From Bacteroidota bacterium (GTDB taxonomy: Bacteria; Bacteroidota; Bacteroidia; Bacteroidales; Prolixibacteraceae), in assembly GCA_030698405.1 (NCBI GenBank), contig JAUYMU010000084.1:1-36254 (forward strand): DNA of 36,254 bases, given 5' to 3'. Numbering within the stretch: position 1 is the stretch's first letter; each line of letters opens with the position of its first letter. Below are positions 7,641-15,644 of the stretch, one piece after another. The notes beneath the pieces were generated by a model. The model saw nothing but the letters and a program-made list of their open reading frames with translations. It had not been told where the DNA came from and ran no database searches. A program made the translations under genes and the position numbers.

Positions 7641-9104
7641 TCAGAAACCTAACTTATGTGGCAACCAAAGGCTGATTTGTGGCAAATAGGTAACCAGTAA
7701 AAGGACAACAATCATTGCAATAAACATTGGGATCAAAGGTTTTATCACTTTGTCGATGCTCAAGTTCGCTACGCTGCAACCGATAAACAGCACCGATCCA
7801 ACAGGAGGGGTACACAATCCCACGCTCAGGTTGAGGGTCATAATGATTCCAAAATGAACTGGATCAACCCCCATGGCACTTACAATGGGGAGGAAGATTG
7901 GGGTAAAGATCAGTACGGCAGGCGTCATATCCATAAAAACACCGACAAATAAAAGAACGATGTTAATAATCAGCAGGATCACAATAGGATCACTTGAGAG
8001 AGCCATCAATCCGGCAGTCACGTTTTGAGGAATATTTTCGTAGGCCATCACCCATGAAAGCCCTATACTGGTAGCAACCAGCAGCAAAACAAGTCCTGTG
8101 GTCTTTACAGACCGAAGCAGGATTTCAGGAATATGTTTCATTGAAATGACCCCGTAGATCAGGGCAAGGATCAGTGAATACAAAACGGCAATGGCCGAAG
8201 CTTCGGTGGCTGTAAAGTATCCCGCTACTATTCCTCCGATTACGATAATCAGCAGCAGCAGGCTTGGAATGGCATCGAAAAAAGTCTTGACGCCCAACTT
8301 GGCTTGTTGCTTGTTATTTTTGGTTTTGATCGCGCCCCAAACCAGAAATGAACCTACAGCGGCAACAAGAAGTATCCAATTGACAGAAGAATTAAAAGTT
8401 GCCTGTGCATAGAAAAAGGCTTTGAAGGCTGCATACAATCCAACCACAACGGCAGCTACCACAGCAAGGGCCTTCCACATGGCAGCCTGTCCGCTTTTTT
8501 TGAGGATCAACATGGCCATGGCAGTAATCATGATACCCAGCCCTGTAAGGATACCGGGTATATATCCGGCAAGGAAAAGGGCTGTGATGGATACACCGCC
8601 GCTGGCCAGTGAATAGACGATTAAAATATTACTGGGCGGAATCGACAATCCGGTGGTTGCAGAACTGATGTTGACGGCGGCACTGAAATTTTCGGGATAA
8701 CCTTCCCTTTTCATTTCAGGGCCCATGATGCTTCCAATTGCAGAAGCAGATGCAGCTGCCGAACCGGAAATTGCGCCAAACAGCATATTTGCAATTACAT
8801 TCACCATTGCCAAACCACCGGGGATGGTACCTACCATCACCCTTGCCAGATTGATTAATCGAATGGCGATTCCCCCGCTGTTCATGATGTTCCCCGCCAA
8901 AACAAAGAAGGGAATGGCCAGCAACGCAAAGCTATCGAGGCTGGTAGCCATACGCTGTGAAAAGGTCGTCAGTGCAGGAATCAGGTCAATACTGATGAGC
9001 ATTGTGATAATTCCCGAAATGCCAATACTGAAAGCCACGGGAACACCCACCACCAACAATACAATAAAAGTTACTACAAGTACAATAATCTCCAGATATT
9101 CCAT
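7641..9104 (-). CDS. dctM: TRAP transporter large permease (DctM type)
   Basis: A 487-residue inner-membrane protein, the main transport subunit of a sodium-driven TRAP system. It is almost entirely transmembrane helices. The paired re-entrant motifs of the family are present: GLSIPPSN (near 152-159) and, in the second half, GLCTPPVG. AGNIMNSGGIA and GAISGSAAASASAIGS are also typical. Family members are usually about 425-430 residues. Here residues about 205-268 look like an insertion with two extra hydrophobic helices and a basic loop (KTKNNKQQAK). It starts 4 bp after dctQ. Given the kdgK, kdgA and uxaC neighbours, the likely substrate is a hexuronate or aldonate, which is inference from context. 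Confidence 0.93.
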   Translation of the reverse strand: MEYLEIIVLVVTFIVLLVVGVPVAFSIGISGIITMLISIDLIPALTTFSQRMATSLDSFALLAIPFFVLAGNIMNSGGIAIRLINLARVMVGTIPGGLAMVNVIANMLFGAISGSAAASASAIGSIMGPEMKREGYPENFSAAVNISSATTGLSIPPSNILIVYSLASGGVSITALFLAGYIPGILTGLGIMITAMAMLILKKSGQAAMWKALAVVAAVVVGLYAAFKAFFYAQATFNSSVNWILLVAAVGSFLVWGAIKTKNNKQQAKLGVKTFFDAIPSLLLLIIVIGGIVAGYFTATEASAIAVLYSLILALIYGVISMKHIPEILLRSVKTTGLVLLLVATSIGLSWVMAYENIPQNVTAGLMALSSDPIVILLIINIVLLFVGVFMDMTPAVLIFTPIFLPIVSAMGVDPVHFGIIMTLNLSVGLCTPPVGSVLFIGCSVANLSIDKVIKPLIPMFIAMIVVLLLVTYLPQISLWLPHKLGF

Positions 9105-9108
9105 CGCG

Positions 9109-9588
9109 CTATTTTTTTCGGTTTTCTTTAATCAGGTTAATCATAAAGTCAATATCAAAGTAGGCAATTAAACTACCACTTATAGGCAGAACCAGGTAAA
9201 CAACACCAAGGGGTAAGCCCATGGCTGCCGATTTTACAGAGAGATAAAACCGCGTATAGGCTAACCAGGCTCCTCCAATTACAAGGACAGAAACCGCAAA
9301 ACTGATAATCAAAACACTGATGATGATATCCAGTTTAAAACGTCGCTCAGGAGAACTTTTCTGATACAGCAGATCGATGGCCAGGTGCTCGCGTCGTCCA
9401 GCCACATAGGCAGCCCCCAGAAGACCCACCCAAATCAGCAGATAAGCTGCCAGTTCATCGGTAAAATTACTGGGCGAATTCATTATATAACGGCTGGCAA
9501 CCTGCCAAAGCACATCAATTACCAGAATACTCATCAGAAAGATAAGCGCCCACTCCAGCCCTTTTTCAATTATTTTTCGTATTGTCAT
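9109..9588 (-). CDS. dctQ: TRAP transporter small permease (DctQ type)
   Basis: A 159-residue membrane protein with four predicted helices, the standard size and topology of a DctQ subunit. Family features include the early WALIFLMSILVIDVLWQVASR and the segment LLIWVGLLGAAYVAGRREHL, matching the DctQ WxxxxGAxxAxrxxxHl pattern. It pairs with DctM in the inner membrane. Its start overlaps the end of dctP by 4 bases (9585-9588), and it ends 4 bp before dctM, so translational coupling is likely. Confidence 0.92.
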   Translation of the reverse strand: MTIRKIIEKGLEWALIFLMSILVIDVLWQVASRYIMNSPSNFTDELAAYLLIWVGLLGAAYVAGRREHLAIDLLYQKSSPERRFKLDIIISVLIISFAVSVLVIGGAWLAYTRFYLSVKSAAMGLPLGVVYLVLPISGSLIAYFDIDFMINLIKENRKK

Positions 9589-10580
9589 GGTTTAGTTTTT
9601 TTGTCAGCTGCCTGTATTCGTTTAATATAGGAATATATTTCAGGGTGGCTGCTGTAACTTTCAATCAGAGGTTGTACTTTATCAATAAAAGGTTGTTTAT
9701 CAGGATAATTGATCGCCACACCTGCTTTGGTCACCTCGCTTAGCGACAAAGCCTCCGATTCAGCCCAAAGTTTTCGCTGCAACACTGCCGACTCATCGGC
9801 TGCCTGCTGTAACCATTTCTGCTCTTGCCCGGATAACTTATCCCAGGTTTTTTGGCTGATAATAAGCACATCGGGAACGGTGGTATGCTCATCCATGGAA
9901 TAATATTTACAAACCTCGTAGTGACGCGAAGTGTAAAGGCTTGGAGGATTGTTCTCAGCGCCGTCAACCACGCCACTTTGCAAGGCTGTGTATAGCTCTC
10001 CATACGAAATCGGGGTAGCCGATCCGCCCAGAGCCTTGACCATCTCCATGGCTGTAATACTTTGCATCACCCGAATTTTCATTCCAGCCAAATCATCGGG
10101 ATGGTTGATGGGTTTGGACATTGTATAAAAACTTCGGGAACCCGCATCATAATAACACAGTCCGCGAATCCACTTATCCTTGGTACTCACCAACATGTCG
10201 TCACCGATTTCTCCGTCCAGCACCGTAAATAAATGCTCCTTGCTCCTGAAAATATAAGGAAGGCCAAAAACTTTGTATGCCTCGGCAAAACTTTCCATGG
10301 CAGCAGCCGAAACCTTGGTAATTGCAAGGCTGCCGATCTGTAATAGCTCAACACATTGTTGTTCAGAGCCTAACTGTCCGGCAGGATACACATCAATTTT
10401 TAATTTTCCGTCTGATAGTTCAGCTGTGCGTTCTGCCATAAAAACCATGGCATGGTGAACGGGATGGTCGGTTGGCAATCCATGGGCGAGTTTAAGTTCT
10501 CTACCTTCTTTTATTCCGCAGCCAGACAAACCTGCGAAAACAGCCAATATTAGAATTCCTTTAATTTTTAAATTTATCAT
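9585..10580 (-). CDS. dctP: TRAP transporter solute-binding lipoprotein (DctP type)
   Basis: A 331-residue extracytoplasmic binding protein. The signal sequence ends in lipobox LSGC (18-21), so it is probably a lipoprotein anchored at Cys21. The mature part has the DctP hallmarks: KLAHGLPTDHPVHHA, VYPAGQLGSEQQ, the carboxylate-binding region MKIRVMQS with Arg170, and DGAENNPP (Asn210/Asn211). Arg149 in GSRSFYT matches a second conserved arginine region. DctP proteins of this group bind acidic sugars or other carboxylates. A uronate substrate is inferred from the operon, since kdgA lies 12 bp upstream. A lipid anchor is less usual than a free periplasmic DctP. Confidence 0.92.
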   Translation of the reverse strand: MINLKIKGILILAVFAGLSGCGIKEGRELKLAHGLPTDHPVHHAMVFMAERTAELSDGKLKIDVYPAGQLGSEQQCVELLQIGSLAITKVSAAAMESFAEAYKVFGLPYIFRSKEHLFTVLDGEIGDDMLVSTKDKWIRGLCYYDAGSRSFYTMSKPINHPDDLAGMKIRVMQSITAMEMVKALGGSATPISYGELYTALQSGVVDGAENNPPSLYTSRHYEVCKYYSMDEHTTVPDVLIISQKTWDKLSGQEQKWLQQAADESAVLQRKLWAESEALSLSEVTKAGVAINYPDKQPFIDKVQPLIESYSSHPEIYSYIKRIQAADKKTKP

Positions 10581-10592
10581 TTAGGTTCAGTT

Positions 10593-11264
10593 TTAATTTC
10601 TGATTTTCCTGACAATGGCCAGCGCTTCACTGCATTTGGCCGAAATATAGCCAAAATCGCCCTTTTTCAATACATCGGCAGGAAAAAGCTGCGATCCGAT
10701 GCCAACGCAATGAACCCCGGCTTTAATCCATGTGGAAAGGTTCTCTTCATCAGGAGAAACTCCACCGGTAGGCATAATACTGCTCCAGGGCATTGGTCCC
10801 AGCACTGCTTTTACAAACTCGGGGCCTCCCACCTGCTGTCCGGGGAAGATCTTCACCACTTCGGCTCCAAGTTCATGTGCGCGGCCAATTTCGGTAACCG
10901 AACCGCAACCCGGACTCCACGAAACCTTGCGTTTATTACAAACACTGGACATTCCTTCGTCGATAAGCGGCGAAACAATGAAATTGGCGCCAAGTGCAAT
11001 ATACATCGAAGTTGTTCCGGCATCTACAACCGACCCGACCCCCATGATCATTTCGGGGCACTCTTTGGCCACCCATTTATTCACTTCAGCAAAAACAAGC
11101 GACGCGAAATCACCACGGTTGGTAAATTCAAATACGCGAATTCCGCCATCGTAGCAGGCTTTTACTACCTGTTTGCACAATTCGGTGTCACCATTGTAAA
11201 ACACCGGAACAATTCCGGTTTCTTTCATTTTCAATGCTACTTCTATTCTTGTAAATCTGGCCAT
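10593..11264 (-). CDS. kdgA: 2-keto-3-deoxy-6-phosphogluconate (KDPG) aldolase
   Basis: A 223-residue class I aldolase (Eda/KdgA family) that cleaves 2-keto-3-deoxy-6-phosphogluconate to pyruvate and glyceraldehyde 3-phosphate. The Schiff-base lysine is Lys138 in VVKIFPG, and the general acid/base Glu46 lies in VFEFTNRG. GVGSV (75-79), FIVSP (95-99) and the phosphate-binding PTGGV complete the TIM-barrel signature. It stands between kdgK and dctP on the minus strand. The 170-bp gap to kdgK is filled with AT-rich repeats, but no promoter was evident there, so it is probably part of the kdgK transcript. Confidence 0.95.
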   Translation of the reverse strand: MARFTRIEVALKMKETGIVPVFYNGDTELCKQVVKACYDGGIRVFEFTNRGDFASLVFAEVNKWVAKECPEMIMGVGSVVDAGTTSMYIALGANFIVSPLIDEGMSSVCNKRKVSWSPGCGSVTEIGRAHELGAEVVKIFPGQQVGGPEFVKAVLGPMPWSSIMPTGGVSPDEENLSTWIKAGVHCVGIGSQLFPADVLKKGDFGYISAKCSEALAIVRKIRN

Positions 11265-11271
11265 TCTAAAA

Positions 11272-11432
11272 AAGTTTCAAGTTTCAAGTTCCAGGTTTCA
11301 AGTTAGCCTTGATCCTGAAAATAGGTTATTCAATATTATTAAATTGGATATTGAATATTGGTTATTGTTTATTGGATATTTAGAATTTCAAGTCCCAATA
11401 CCCAAGTCTCAATAACCAATATCCAAGTTGAA
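11272..11432. repeat. AT-rich direct and inverted repeats between kdgK and kdgA
   Basis: Short CAAGTTTCAAGTT-type direct repeats (about 11275-11304) are followed by an imperfect inverted pair. TTGGATATTG...GGTTATTG at 11344-11367 pairs with CAATAACCAATATCCAA at 11410-11426, the left copy carrying a 7-base internal duplication. Nearly the whole intergenic space consists of these motifs. It resembles low-complexity intergenic repeats common in Bacteroidota. It would be transcribed within the operon mRNA. Confidence 0.65.
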
Positions 11433-11434
11433 AA

Positions 11435-12466
11435 CTATCTTGCCACCCGACCGGAAGCATCGCCACCCATCAGCTTTTCAACTTCATCAACGGTAACCTG
11501 ATTGTAGTCGCCGTAAATCGTATGTTTCAGACAGGATGCAGCAACAGCAAAGTTCAGCGCTTTCTGGTCATCTTCGGTATAAGTAAGCAAACCATAAACG
11601 AGCCCGCCCATGAATGAATCGCCGCCACCAACACGGTCAACAATATCGGTAATCTGATAGGTTGGCGCTTCGTACAGCGTTTTTCCATCCCAAAGCACAC
11701 CCGACCAGCTGTTGTGATTGGCATTGATTGACCCACGCAAAGTAGTAATTACTTTTTTACAGCTCGGAAATTTGGCCATAATCTGTTTTGAAACAGATTC
11801 GTAAGCAGCAGCTTCAACATGACCGCCAGTTACATCAACGCCTTCAGGTTTAATTCCAAGTACTTTTTCGGCATCTTCCTCATTACCCAAAATCACATCT
11901 GTTCCGGCAACCAGTTCAGGCATTACCTCGCCAGCTTTTTTGCCGTAATTCCATAAATTTTTCCGGTAGTTCAAATCGCATGAAACAGTAATTCCCTTTT
12001 CGTTGGCTTTCTGAATGGCTTCCAGGCAAACATCGGCAGCTCCCTGCGAAATAGCAGGAGTAATTCCGGTCCAGTGAAACCAGTTAACACCTTCAAAAAC
12101 CTTGTCCCAGTCAATCATTCCTGACTTAATTTCAGAAATGGCTGAATGAGCACGGTCGTATACCACCTTGCTACCGCGACTTACAGCGCCGGTTTCAAGA
12201 AAATAAATTCCCAGACGTTCGCCGCCATAAACAATCTGATCCACTCCTACCCCGTATTTACGTAAATCCATTACACACGATTGTGCAATGTCATTTTTGG
12301 GCAGACGTGTCACAAAATCGACAGAAATACCAAAGTTTGCAAGCGAAACAGCTACATTGGCTTCGCCACCGCCGAAAGTTGCGGTTAAACTATTACTTTG
12401 ATTGAAACGCAAATAACCAGGAGTTGCCAGACGCAACATGATTTCTCCGAATGTAACTACTTTCAT
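11435..12466 (-). CDS. kdgK: 2-keto-3-deoxygluconate kinase (PfkB family)
   Basis: A 343-residue ribokinase-fold kinase that phosphorylates 2-keto-3-deoxygluconate (KDG) to KDPG. PfkB signature 1 is at FGGGEANVAVSLANFG (31-46). Signature 2 is DRVGGGDSFMGGLVYG, with catalytic base Asp283. The start MKVVTFGEIMLRLATPGYLR is typical of KdgK proteins. It is the first gene of the kdgK-kdgA-dctPQM transcription unit, with its own promoter and operator-like palindrome about 160-200 bp upstream. A second, divergent PfkB kinase lies at 17732-18805; this one is the more canonical KdgK. Confidence 0.93.
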   Translation of the reverse strand: MKVVTFGEIMLRLATPGYLRFNQSNSLTATFGGGEANVAVSLANFGISVDFVTRLPKNDIAQSCVMDLRKYGVGVDQIVYGGERLGIYFLETGAVSRGSKVVYDRAHSAISEIKSGMIDWDKVFEGVNWFHWTGITPAISQGAADVCLEAIQKANEKGITVSCDLNYRKNLWNYGKKAGEVMPELVAGTDVILGNEEDAEKVLGIKPEGVDVTGGHVEAAAYESVSKQIMAKFPSCKKVITTLRGSINANHNSWSGVLWDGKTLYEAPTYQITDIVDRVGGGDSFMGGLVYGLLTYTEDDQKALNFAVAASCLKHTIYGDYNQVTVDEVEKLMGGDASGRVAR

Positions 12467-12478
12467 TTTGTTAATTTA

Positions 12479-12618
12479 GAAACCCCCTCCAAACCTTCTC
12501 CCGGCTGAACCGGGAAGGCTTAAAGAAAAGCTAAGTTTTATTTATTTACTTTATTATCCGGAACCTCCATTTGGAACGTTTTTAAGTCCCCTCTTTTGGA
12601 GGGGATTTAGGGGAGGCT
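12479..12618. repeat. CCCC/GGGG palindromic repeat, inverted pair A/B
   Basis: Unit A (12479-12525) reads on the plus strand as CCCCCTCC then a hairpin and GGCTTAAAG. Unit B (12582-12618) is the same design in reverse (TTTAAG, CCCCTC/GAGGGG, TTTAGGGGAGGCT). A 56-bp AT-rich core separates them. The pair sits in the 5' leader of the kdgK transcript, between promoter and gene, so it would be transcribed. Confidence 0.75.
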
Positions 12619-12623
12619 CTTAA

Positions 12624-12665
12624 TGCAATCGATTGCAAATCTACGATTTTTATCAATTTTACAAA
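12624..12665 (-). promoter_or_regulatory. kdgK operon promoter with overlapping palindromic operator
   Basis: On the minus strand TTTG (12665-12662) and TAGATTTG (12643-12636) match the Bacteroidota -33/-7 promoter with an 18-base spacer. The perfect 14-base palindrome TGCAATCGATTGCA (12637-12624) overlaps the end of the -7 box. A central CG in an even-length palindrome is typical of LacI/GalR-family operators. A bound repressor there would block transcription of kdgK. The palindrome differs from the operator pair in front of lacI. Confidence 0.65.
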
Positions 12666-12704
12666 GTTCTGTTCGTACCAAAAGGCGGGAAAAGTAACTT
12701 ATTC

Positions 12705-14108
12705 TTAAAAATTAAAATAGTTTTTTGCATTGTTGAAACAGATATTCTCTACCATTTTACCCAATAATTCCATGTCGTTCGGAATTTCTCCGTTTTCCAC
12801 ATCATTTCCTAAAATATTGCAAAGGGTCCGGCGGAAATATTCATGACGGGTGTATGACAAAAAGCTCCTTGAATCGGTCAACATTCCAACAAACCGGCTC
12901 AGCAAACCAAGGTTCGACAAAGCGTTGATCTGTTTTTCCATGCCGTCTTTCTGATCCAGAAACCACCATCCGGAGCCCCACTGCATTTTTCCGGGAACGC
13001 TTCCATCCTGGAAGTTTCCGATCATGGTTGCATACAATTCGTTGTCCCTTGGATTCAGGTTGTACAATACCGTTTTGCATAGTTTGTCTTCCATGTCCAA
13101 TCGGTTCAGCAATTTTGATAACGGCTCAGCAACCGGTTTGTCGCCAATCGAGTCGAATCCTGTATCTGGTCCTAATTGATTATACAATCTTGTATTGTTA
13201 TTTCGCAATGCACCAATATGAAATTGCTGGGTCCATCCGCGGGAGTGATCCATCCGGCCAAATTCGTACAACATGCACGATTTAAACTTTAGTATTTCTC
13301 TTGAAGTAAGGCGGTAACCAATTCTAACTTTTATAAAAAGTGCATCAATTTCGTCGGAAGTATAATCGTCGGCAAAAGCGGTATCCAAACCATGATCCGA
13401 CAAACGGCAACCATTTTCGTGGAAATACTGATGACGTTTGTCCAAAGCTGCCATCAAATCAGGAAATGATTTAATTTCCATTTCAGCAACTTTTGCCAGT
13501 TGATTGATATACTCGTTGTACGAGATCGGATGTTCAACCATCATGGCTTTGTCAGGGCGCCAGGCAGGCAAAACCGCTACTTCAAAACCGTCAGCTTTAA
13601 TTTTCTGGTGATATTCGAGCAAATCAACCGGATCGTCGGTGGTGCAAATAGTATGCACATTGGCCATCCGGATAATATTGCGGCAACTGTATCCAGGAGT
13701 TTGCAGTTTTTCGTTGCAGGCATCGTAAATTGCACGTGCATTTTTCGGGCTTAAAACTTCATTAATTCCAAAGAATTTCTTCAATTCCAGATGAGTCCAG
13801 TGATACAATGGATTACGCAAAGTGTGAGGAACAGTTTCTGCCCACTTTTCGAACTTTTCCCAATCGCTGGCATCGCCGGTGCAATATTTTTCGGCCACCC
13901 CGTTGGTACGCATTCCGCGCCATTTATAATGATCACCAGCCAGCCATATTTCGGTAATAGTATTGAATTTCCGGTCGTCGGCAATATCTTTTGGGTTGAT
14001 GTGACAGTGGTAATCGAAGATGGGCATTTTGGCCGCATGTTCATGATACAATTTCTGCGCAGTTTGGGTTTGCAGCAGAAAATTCTCGTCCATAAATTTT
14101 TTCATCAT
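12705..14108 (-). CDS. uxaC: Glucuronate/galacturonate isomerase
   Basis: A 467-residue uronate isomerase that converts D-glucuronate to D-fructuronate and D-galacturonate to D-tagaturonate, the first cytoplasmic step. It has the family's usual length. The metal-site motif DYHCHI (32-37, His34/His36) and the start FMDENFLLQTQTAQKLYHEHA are characteristic. Further markers are HTICTTDDPVDLLEYH and DHGLDTAFAD. Met2 (14105) is an equally good start. The gene lies downstream of uxaE on the minus strand, separated by an 87-bp gap containing a long perfect hairpin (14128-14185). Confidence 0.96.
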   Translation of the reverse strand: MMKKFMDENFLLQTQTAQKLYHEHAAKMPIFDYHCHINPKDIADDRKFNTITEIWLAGDHYKWRGMRTNGVAEKYCTGDASDWEKFEKWAETVPHTLRNPLYHWTHLELKKFFGINEVLSPKNARAIYDACNEKLQTPGYSCRNIIRMANVHTICTTDDPVDLLEYHQKIKADGFEVAVLPAWRPDKAMMVEHPISYNEYINQLAKVAEMEIKSFPDLMAALDKRHQYFHENGCRLSDHGLDTAFADDYTSDEIDALFIKVRIGYRLTSREILKFKSCMLYEFGRMDHSRGWTQQFHIGALRNNNTRLYNQLGPDTGFDSIGDKPVAEPLSKLLNRLDMEDKLCKTVLYNLNPRDNELYATMIGNFQDGSVPGKMQWGSGWWFLDQKDGMEKQINALSNLGLLSRFVGMLTDSRSFLSYTRHEYFRRTLCNILGNDVENGEIPNDMELLGKMVENICFNNAKNYFNF

Positions 14109-14127
14109 GTTTTTAGTTTTTTCTATT

Positions 14128-14187
14128 GTGCTCTATGTGCCTATGTGGTTATCTTATTTTTTACCACATAGGCACATAGAGCACATA
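14128..14187. repeat. CTATGTGCC palindromic repeat, copy 1 (uxaE-uxaC)
   Basis: Two perfect 23-base inverted arms (14128-14150 and 14163-14185, containing TATGTGCCTATGTGGT) enclose a 12-base AT-rich loop. It occupies most of the gap between uxaE and uxaC and would form a strong hairpin in the uxaE-uxaC transcript. It belongs to a family with three more copies at 18815, 21367 and 21886. Confidence 0.85.
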
Positions 14188-14195
14188 ATTTGGTT

Positions 14196-15443
14196 TTACA
14201 AATTGAAGAGTCTCTTCAAATGTCGTTCGTAAATATTTTCTTCCACGCAGTTGCCAATCACATCAGCGTTTTTTTCCAGAAGGTCGGTGTAGGTTTTACC
14301 CATGTCGGCGGCCAATTTATATCCAACATGGATTAACTGACGCAAATTTGCATTGTAGTCCGGATGGCCGGGAATATGGCGCAATGTATTGGCAAATTTT
14401 TCGCTTGTCCAGCCGGCAACTTCTTCTGCTGAAGGAAGTTTCGAGTCATCAATATCAATTACATCGGCGTACGGGGCGCAAAGTTCAGTTTTATGAACCA
14501 ATGCTTTTGTATAAATATCTTTGGCAGCATCCAGTGCTTCACCGCCTGCAACTGCAAGTCCAATCACTTCTTCGAGCCAGGTTGTTCCGGCGGTTTTCAC
14601 ATGCAGACCTTTGTCATATTTCTTGATGATTCCAGCCATGATCGGATAAATGGTGAACTTATCACTTCCGGAATGAACGCTCAGCTTCAAATCTTCAGGA
14701 AGGCCAAATTCTTTCACCGCAAAGTCAATCACCAAAACATCCTCCTCAAATTCGCGGGCGAACTGATCAACATTTCCGATATAATCCACACCTTTATTAA
14801 AGCGTCCGGTAAATTTGGGTGCAATTGTTTGTGCCGGAACCCCTTTATCGGCCAACATTTTCAGGATAAAAAACAGATCGACTGGTGTTTGAGGAGTTTC
14901 TACTTCGTCCATTGAAACTTCTGTAATGAAATTACCTACACCTTTCTTTTCTTTCAGGAAACTATAAATTTCGGAAGCCTGTTTGGTTGCCGCTAAAAAT
15001 TTACCGGCAATAGCTACCAGCAGTTCTTCGGTTACTTCAATCGGATGATCAATTCCGGGGATAGAAAGTTTGCCCATGTATTTGCTGCACGAATCCACAA
15101 AAGCTTTTACTTCGGCTTCCGGACTTTCTTTTCCGATGAATGAAGCTACATCCAGCGTGAAAAAATCCGCTGTTTCAACAAACGGCGCTACCGTTCCCAG
15201 ATTAATATGGTCGGCATCAACGAAATATTTTCCGGAGAAACCCAGTGCGGCAACGGCAGCATCAGCCTCTTTTCTGACATCAGCCGGATGCGAATGAACA
15301 TAGATATGCTCGCGGTTCGACTTGTTCCAAACAGGACTAATGTCCAACCCGGTTTGATTGGCTTTTACAATTGCCCGCAACTGTGCAACGCCCTGGTGCG
15401 AAAACCTGTCACCAATTCCCAAACTAAATTTCCCTAATTGCAT
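14196..15443 (-). CDS. uxaE: Tagaturonate epimerase
   Basis: A 415-residue protein of the UxaE (tagaturonate/fructuronate 3-epimerase) family, known from Thermotoga-type hexuronate pathways. It interconverts D-tagaturonate and D-fructuronate, so that galacturonate carbon can enter the glucuronate branch without altronate enzymes. The opening MQLGKFSLGIGDRFSHQGVA and the segments VHSHPADVRKEADAAV, FTGRFNKGVDYIGNV and SVHSGSDKFTIYP fit the family. Being next to uxaC supports the assignment. It is divergent from lacI, and two operator-like palindromes lie between them. I cannot name the catalytic metal ligands with certainty. Confidence 0.85.
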   Translation of the reverse strand: MQLGKFSLGIGDRFSHQGVAQLRAIVKANQTGLDISPVWNKSNREHIYVHSHPADVRKEADAAVAALGFSGKYFVDADHINLGTVAPFVETADFFTLDVASFIGKESPEAEVKAFVDSCSKYMGKLSIPGIDHPIEVTEELLVAIAGKFLAATKQASEIYSFLKEKKGVGNFITEVSMDEVETPQTPVDLFFILKMLADKGVPAQTIAPKFTGRFNKGVDYIGNVDQFAREFEEDVLVIDFAVKEFGLPEDLKLSVHSGSDKFTIYPIMAGIIKKYDKGLHVKTAGTTWLEEVIGLAVAGGEALDAAKDIYTKALVHKTELCAPYADVIDIDDSKLPSAEEVAGWTSEKFANTLRHIPGHPDYNANLRQLIHVGYKLAADMGKTYTDLLEKNADVIGNCVEENIYERHLKRLFNL

Positions 15444-15486
15444 ATTGTATTAATTTACTGATACATACATAAAACAAAAAACACTC

Positions 15487-15500
15487 CGTGTACGGACACG
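15487..15500. promoter_or_regulatory. LacI-type operator candidate O1
   Basis: CGTGTACGGACACG is an inverted repeat CGTGT-N4-ACACG, extended as CCGTGT..ACACGA. It lies 44 bp upstream of the uxaE start. On the minus strand a near -7 box (TATTTTCG, one mismatch to TAnnTTTG) abuts it, so binding would cover the uxaE start region. Confidence 0.6.
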
Positions 15501-15575
15501 AAAATAGAAACTAAAAATTTATCCTGCAACTTCAAAAACCTAAAATCGCACAAAAATGTTATACAATACTTTTTC

Positions 15576-15589
15576 CGTGTTCGTACACG
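15576..15589. promoter_or_regulatory. LacI-type operator candidate O2
   Basis: CGTGTTCGTACACG is the second copy of CGTGT-N4-ACACG, 89 bp from O1, and shares the flanks TCC and A. It lies 19 bp upstream of the lacI -7 box, covering the -33 region, so it could mediate autoregulation and, with O1, a repression loop. Confidence 0.62.
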
Positions 15590-15608
15590 ACAAAAAGCAA
15601 AATTTATT

Positions 15609-15616
15609 TAGTTTTG
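15609..15616 (+). promoter_or_regulatory. Candidate -7 box of lacI-uxuB
   Basis: TAGTTTTG is a full match to TAnnTTTG, 28 bp upstream of the TTG start of the regulator gene and just downstream of operator O2. Confidence 0.55.
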
Positions 15617-15644
15617 TTGCTGCCAAATATTTTTCACTTTAAAA

